Source of the DNA: UMGS1663 sp963621995
GTDB lineage: Bacteria; Bacillota; Clostridia; TANB77; CAG-508
Direction: 5' to 3'
Assembly: GCA_963621995.1 (NCBI GenBank)
Contig: CAVFFZ010000026.1
Location: forward strand, 1-15,117
Length of the DNA stretch: 15,117 bases
A program made the position numbers and the translations under genes. The stretch's first letter is position 1. Each line of letters starts with the position of its first letter. The notes under the pieces were generated by a model, which was not told where the DNA came from, did no database searches, and was given only the letters and a program-made list of their open reading frames with translations. Below, in pieces: positions 12,363-15,117 of this stretch.

Positions 12363-14525
12363 ATGATAGATAAAGAGGAAATAAAGAAAGTATCTGATAC
12401 AATAGAAATTGTAAAAAGCAATATAGAAGAATATGAAATATTGTATAGTAATTTATTAAAAGGAAATGCTGATGAACAATATATTCAGAATATGAGTAAA
12501 GAATACAGTAATAAGTTAAAAAACTTAAATAAAGCAATTTTGGTACCATATTTTGCACGAATTGATTTTAAAGAAGATAAAAAAAGTAATGTACAAAAAA
12601 TATATATTGGAAAAACGGGAGTATTTGACAAAGATTATGAAGTTGTTGTTACTGATTGGAGAGCACCAATTGCAAGTATTTATTATGATGGACAGTTAGG
12701 AAAAGTAGAATATGAATGTCCAGATGGAATAATAGAAGGAAATTTGAGCAAAAAAAGAGTTTATACAATTGAAAATTCTGAACTAAAAGATTATCAAGAT
12801 ATTGATATAACTACTAATGATGAATTTTTACAAGAATGTCTTAATGAAAATTCAGAAGCAAGATTAAAAAATATAATTTCCACTATACAATCTGAACAAA
12901 ACAAAATCATAAGAGCTGAAATGTCTAAACCACTTATTGTTCAAGGAGTGGCAGGATCAGGAAAAACAACAGTTGCATTACATAGAATTGCATATTTAGT
13001 ATATACATATGAAAAAATTTTTAACCCAGATGAATTTTTAATAATTGCTCCAAATAAATTCTTTTTAGATTATATATCAAATGTTTTGCCAGATTTGGGT
13101 GTAGACTATGTTAGACAACAAACTTTCGAAGAGTTTATGCTTGAAAATATTGAAGGGAATTTTGAAGTAAATCCAATAAATATCGAACTATCTAATATAG
13201 TAAATAAAAAAGGAGATATAGATTTAATTAAAGATTCAGCAATTTTTAAATCATCTTTAGAATTTAAAAATGTAGTTGATGAGTTTATTAGAGATTACAT
13301 AAATAATAATTTGCCAAATGAAGATTTTAAAGTAGCTGATATAATAGTTTTTTCAAAAGAAGAAATAAAAGATATGTTTATGGAAAATTATAAAAATAAT
13401 TCTGTGAATGATAGTAAAAAAAGGCTAAGTGAGATATTACAAAAGAAATTAAGTAATATTTCAGATGAGCTGATAGATAAATTAACTAATGCAAGAAAAA
13501 ACAAAATAGAAAAAATAGATAAAAACTTGCCTGAAGAAGAATTTAATAAAATAAGACTAAGCATATTTAAAGAAACAGAATATGAGATTCAACAACTTTT
13601 TAAAGGTGGAAAAAAATTAATACAAGACTATTTAAAAAGTTTTAAAATTGAAAAAGCATTAGCACTTTATAAAAAATTAATGAACAAAAAAGAGTTTTTT
13701 GAAGAGCATATTAGTAATGATTTATATATGTATATTTTGGAAAATTTTAAGAAAAACATAAAAGCCAAAAAAATAGAATATGAAGATTTAGCACCACTAT
13801 TTTATCTGCAAAATAAATTCTGGGGAAACTTTAGCAAATTAAATTTGAAACATATAGTAATTGACGAAGCACAAGATTTAGGAGAATTTCAATTCTATAT
13901 ATTTAAAGAAATTTTAAAACCAACTATATCTATGACTATTTTAGGAGATATTGCACAGGGAATATATTCATATAAAGGAACAAATAATTGGCAAAAATTA
14001 AATCAAGATGTATTTGATAATCAAGCGTCAATCGAAGTTTTAAAAGAAAGTTACAGAACTTCTATGGAGATTATGGATGAAGCAAATACAATAATAAATA
14101 AAATTGTAGATAATGAAAATATTATTCTAGCTCAGCCAATTGAGAGACATGGAGATAAAGTAGAACATTGGAAAGTTGATAATGAAAATAGTAAAATTAT
14201 AAAAATATGTGAAATAATAAAAAAACAATTAGAAGTTGGACATATAAATATTGCAATAATAACAAAAGACTTCAATGAAAGTATAGAATTATATAAAGAA
14301 ATTACAAATTATGGACTTAATGTAGAACTAATATCAGATAATTTAGAAAAATATAGTGGAGGAGTAATTATTATACCATCATATTTGTCAAAAGGTTTGG
14401 AATTTGATAGTGTAATTATTTCGGATTCTAATAAATATAGTGAAAATACTTTAGATACAAAGTTATTATATGTGGCTTGCACAAGAGCAATGCATACACT
14501 TGATATTATAATTAAACAAAATTAA
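12363..14525 (+). CDS. helD: HelD-like superfamily 1 helicase (RNA polymerase recycling)
   Basis: The 720-residue protein has an N-terminal helical coiled-coil arm (1-60) and a HelD-type linker (VTDWRAPIASIYYDGQLG). Next come Walker A GVAGSGKTT (195-203) with VALHRIAYL, a large helical insertion (about 270-480), Walker B VIDEAQD (DE at 501-502), ILGDIAQGIYSY (motif III), KGLEFDSVII (motif V) and LLYVACTRAMH (motif VI). The UvrD-like ATPase split by a long insertion, plus the N-terminal arm, is characteristic of HelD. In Bacillus HelD pries stalled or post-termination RNA polymerase off DNA. Length is close to the usual 740-780. All ATPase motifs are intact. AGGACGG precedes the ATG. It stands alone, with its own promoter and terminator. 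Confidence 0.88.
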   Translation: MIDKEEIKKVSDTIEIVKSNIEEYEILYSNLLKGNADEQYIQNMSKEYSNKLKNLNKAILVPYFARIDFKEDKKSNVQKIYIGKTGVFDKDYEVVVTDWRAPIASIYYDGQLGKVEYECPDGIIEGNLSKKRVYTIENSELKDYQDIDITTNDEFLQECLNENSEARLKNIISTIQSEQNKIIRAEMSKPLIVQGVAGSGKTTVALHRIAYLVYTYEKIFNPDEFLIIAPNKFFLDYISNVLPDLGVDYVRQQTFEEFMLENIEGNFEVNPINIELSNIVNKKGDIDLIKDSAIFKSSLEFKNVVDEFIRDYINNNLPNEDFKVADIIVFSKEEIKDMFMENYKNNSVNDSKKRLSEILQKKLSNISDELIDKLTNARKNKIEKIDKNLPEEEFNKIRLSIFKETEYEIQQLFKGGKKLIQDYLKSFKIEKALALYKKLMNKKEFFEEHISNDLYMYILENFKKNIKAKKIEYEDLAPLFYLQNKFWGNFSKLNLKHIVIDEAQDLGEFQFYIFKEILKPTISMTILGDIAQGIYSYKGTNNWQKLNQDVFDNQASIEVLKESYRTSMEIMDEANTIINKIVDNENIILAQPIERHGDKVEHWKVDNENSKIIKICEIIKKQLEVGHINIAIITKDFNESIELYKEITNYGLNVELISDNLEKYSGGVIIIPSYLSKGLEFDSVIISDSNKYSENTLDTKLLYVACTRAMHTLDIIIKQN

Positions 14526-14576
14526 TATAATTAAGTAATATTTAGTTGAAAACATTTATTAAATTACGTATAAGCT

Positions 14577-14627
14577 AAAAATGTCCAAATTTTCGAGTAA
14601 AATAAACTTCTAAATTGGACATTTTTT
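14577..14627 (+). terminator. Terminator of helD
   Basis: AAAATGTCCAA (14577-14587) pairs with TTGGACATTTT (14615-14625), an 11-bp stem with a loop of 27 bases, followed by a T-tract to 14627. Confidence 0.8.
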
Positions 14628-14690
14628 ATAATTAGAAAAATCAGCAATACCAATGCTTTGAAACAAAATAGATGACATATTTTACTAACT

Positions 14691-14732
14691 AGGGTAGGTG
14701 TGTGATAGCGAAAGCTGTCGCATAGCTACCCT
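14691..14732 (+). ncRNA. Long GAAA-capped hairpin (structured RNA or DNA element)
   Basis: AGGGTAG (14691-14697) pairs with CTACCCT (14726-14732). After one G-G mismatch, eleven further pairs (14699-14709 with 14714-14724, three of them G-U) close on a GAAA tetraloop (14710-14713). No T-tract follows, so it is not an ordinary terminator. The strand is not fixed by the sequence, but the G-U pairs and the GNRA loop arise only when it is read as plus-strand RNA. It lies about 120 bases upstream of the small ORF before the serine recombinase. Confidence 0.55.
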
Positions 14733-14849
14733 TAAACTATTTATGAGCAAATGTGGACATATTAAAAAAATTCTAAAATAAATTTTAATACAAGGGAGAA
14801 TTTTTATAAGAAAACAGATGTATATATAGTATAGGGAGAGTGAATTAAT

Positions 14850-14963
14850 ATGAATGAAACTTTCAAAATTAATATATACTTCGACGAAAAAGGCGAAGAG
14901 TTAGAAGGATTAATAAAACACTTAATAATTAATATCTTAAAGAAAGATATTTTTGAGCATTAA
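14850..14963 (+). CDS. Small ORF preceding the serine recombinase (37 residues)
   Basis: The product is 37 residues, beginning MNETFKINIYFDEKGEELEG and ending in a hydrophobic helix LIKHLIINILKKDIF. GGGAGAG lies upstream of the ATG with loose spacing of about ten bases. The balanced composition, a beta-strand followed by an amphipathic helix, and the position 72 bases before the recombinase make it a likely real gene of the integrative element. The family and function are not recognised. It could be a recombination-directionality or accessory factor, which would be a guess from position only. Confidence 0.5.
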   Translation: MNETFKINIYFDEKGEELEGLIKHLIINILKKDIFEH

Positions 14964-15035
14964 AATTTTATTCAAAATAAGATATAATAAAACTTAAATT
15001 CAAATTGTTTTTATCAAGCATAGAAGGGAGGAAAA

Positions 15036-15117
15036 ATGCTTGAACAAATAGAAAAAACAATATACAAGGTAGCAGTTTATATAAGGTTATCGAAAGAAGA
15101 TGTAGATAGAGGATATG
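15036..15117 (+). CDS. Serine recombinase (resolvase/invertase family), 5' fragment
   Basis: Only the first 27 codons are in the window. YKVAVYIRLSKED is the signature of the catalytic N-terminus of serine recombinases; the Ser in RLS is the nucleophile that forms the 5' phosphoserine link. In clostridia such proteins are usually large serine recombinases that move transposons, integrative elements or phages. AGGGAGG (15025-15031) sits four bases before the ATG. Whether the protein is the large type, and whether it is intact, depends on sequence outside the window. Confidence 0.85.
   Translation, partial: MLEQIEKTIYKVAVYIRLSKEDVDRGY

Larger units (their letters stand above)
14526..14849. other. 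324-base non-coding stretch between helD and the 37-residue ORF
   Basis: It holds the helD terminator, the long tetraloop hairpin, and otherwise A+T-rich DNA in which I see no gene. TGGACAT occurs near 14616 and again near 14754. This is the natural place for an element end or attachment site, but no convincing repeat pair can be shown within the window. Confidence 0.5.

Noticed and set aside
1..15117. CRISPR array, rRNA genes or a phage module
   Set aside because: No regularly spaced repeats, rRNA motifs or structural phage genes were seen.

Overview
The window is a very A+T-rich stretch from a low-GC, spore-forming Firmicute, most likely a clostridium. The evidence is strong AGGAGG-type ribosome binding sites, textbook sigma-A promoters, a YlbJ-type sporulation membrane protein, sigma-E-like promoters and an RNA-polymerase-associated HelD helicase. 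The species cannot be named from sequence alone.

Layout. 1-2160: a tRNA-Met(CAT) with its own promoter, two small unknown genes and ylbJ, all on the minus strand. 2261-4363: debris. It holds a frameshifted IS256-type transposase C-terminal half, the N-terminal half of a second copy with an internal deletion, a ZIP metal transporter cut off in its conserved histidine motif, and a frameshifted small gene. 4384-5065: a histidine phosphatase with its own terminator.

5180-10916 is the most interesting part. It is a plus-strand operon of a SPASM-type radical SAM enzyme, a B12-binding-type radical SAM enzyme, a class I SAM methyltransferase, a CYTH (triphosphate-tunnel) protein and two divergent thymidylate-kinase-like P-loop proteins. 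One strong promoter precedes the first gene and a probable second one precedes the methyltransferase. A convergent bidirectional terminator closes it. Nothing resembling a precursor peptide, transporter or regulator is visible inside. The gene mix suggests a small phosphorylated or nucleotide-like metabolite, built with radical chemistry and methylation and then phosphorylated. That product idea is inference.

10939-12193, minus strand: a guanylate-kinase-like protein and a short family I inorganic pyrophosphatase, each with its own promoter. 12363-14525: HelD. 14577-15117: the HelD terminator, a long GAAA-capped hairpin, a 37-residue ORF and the start of a serine recombinase, which suggests the edge of an integrative element running out of the window.

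Three non-coding observations stand out. A perfect 8-bp hairpin lies exactly between a strong Shine-Dalgarno and its distant start codon (586-626). An almost fully paired tetraloop hairpin at 14691-14732 lacks a U-tract. Sigma-E-like promoters lie in front of the small gene at 778-1014 and ylbJ.
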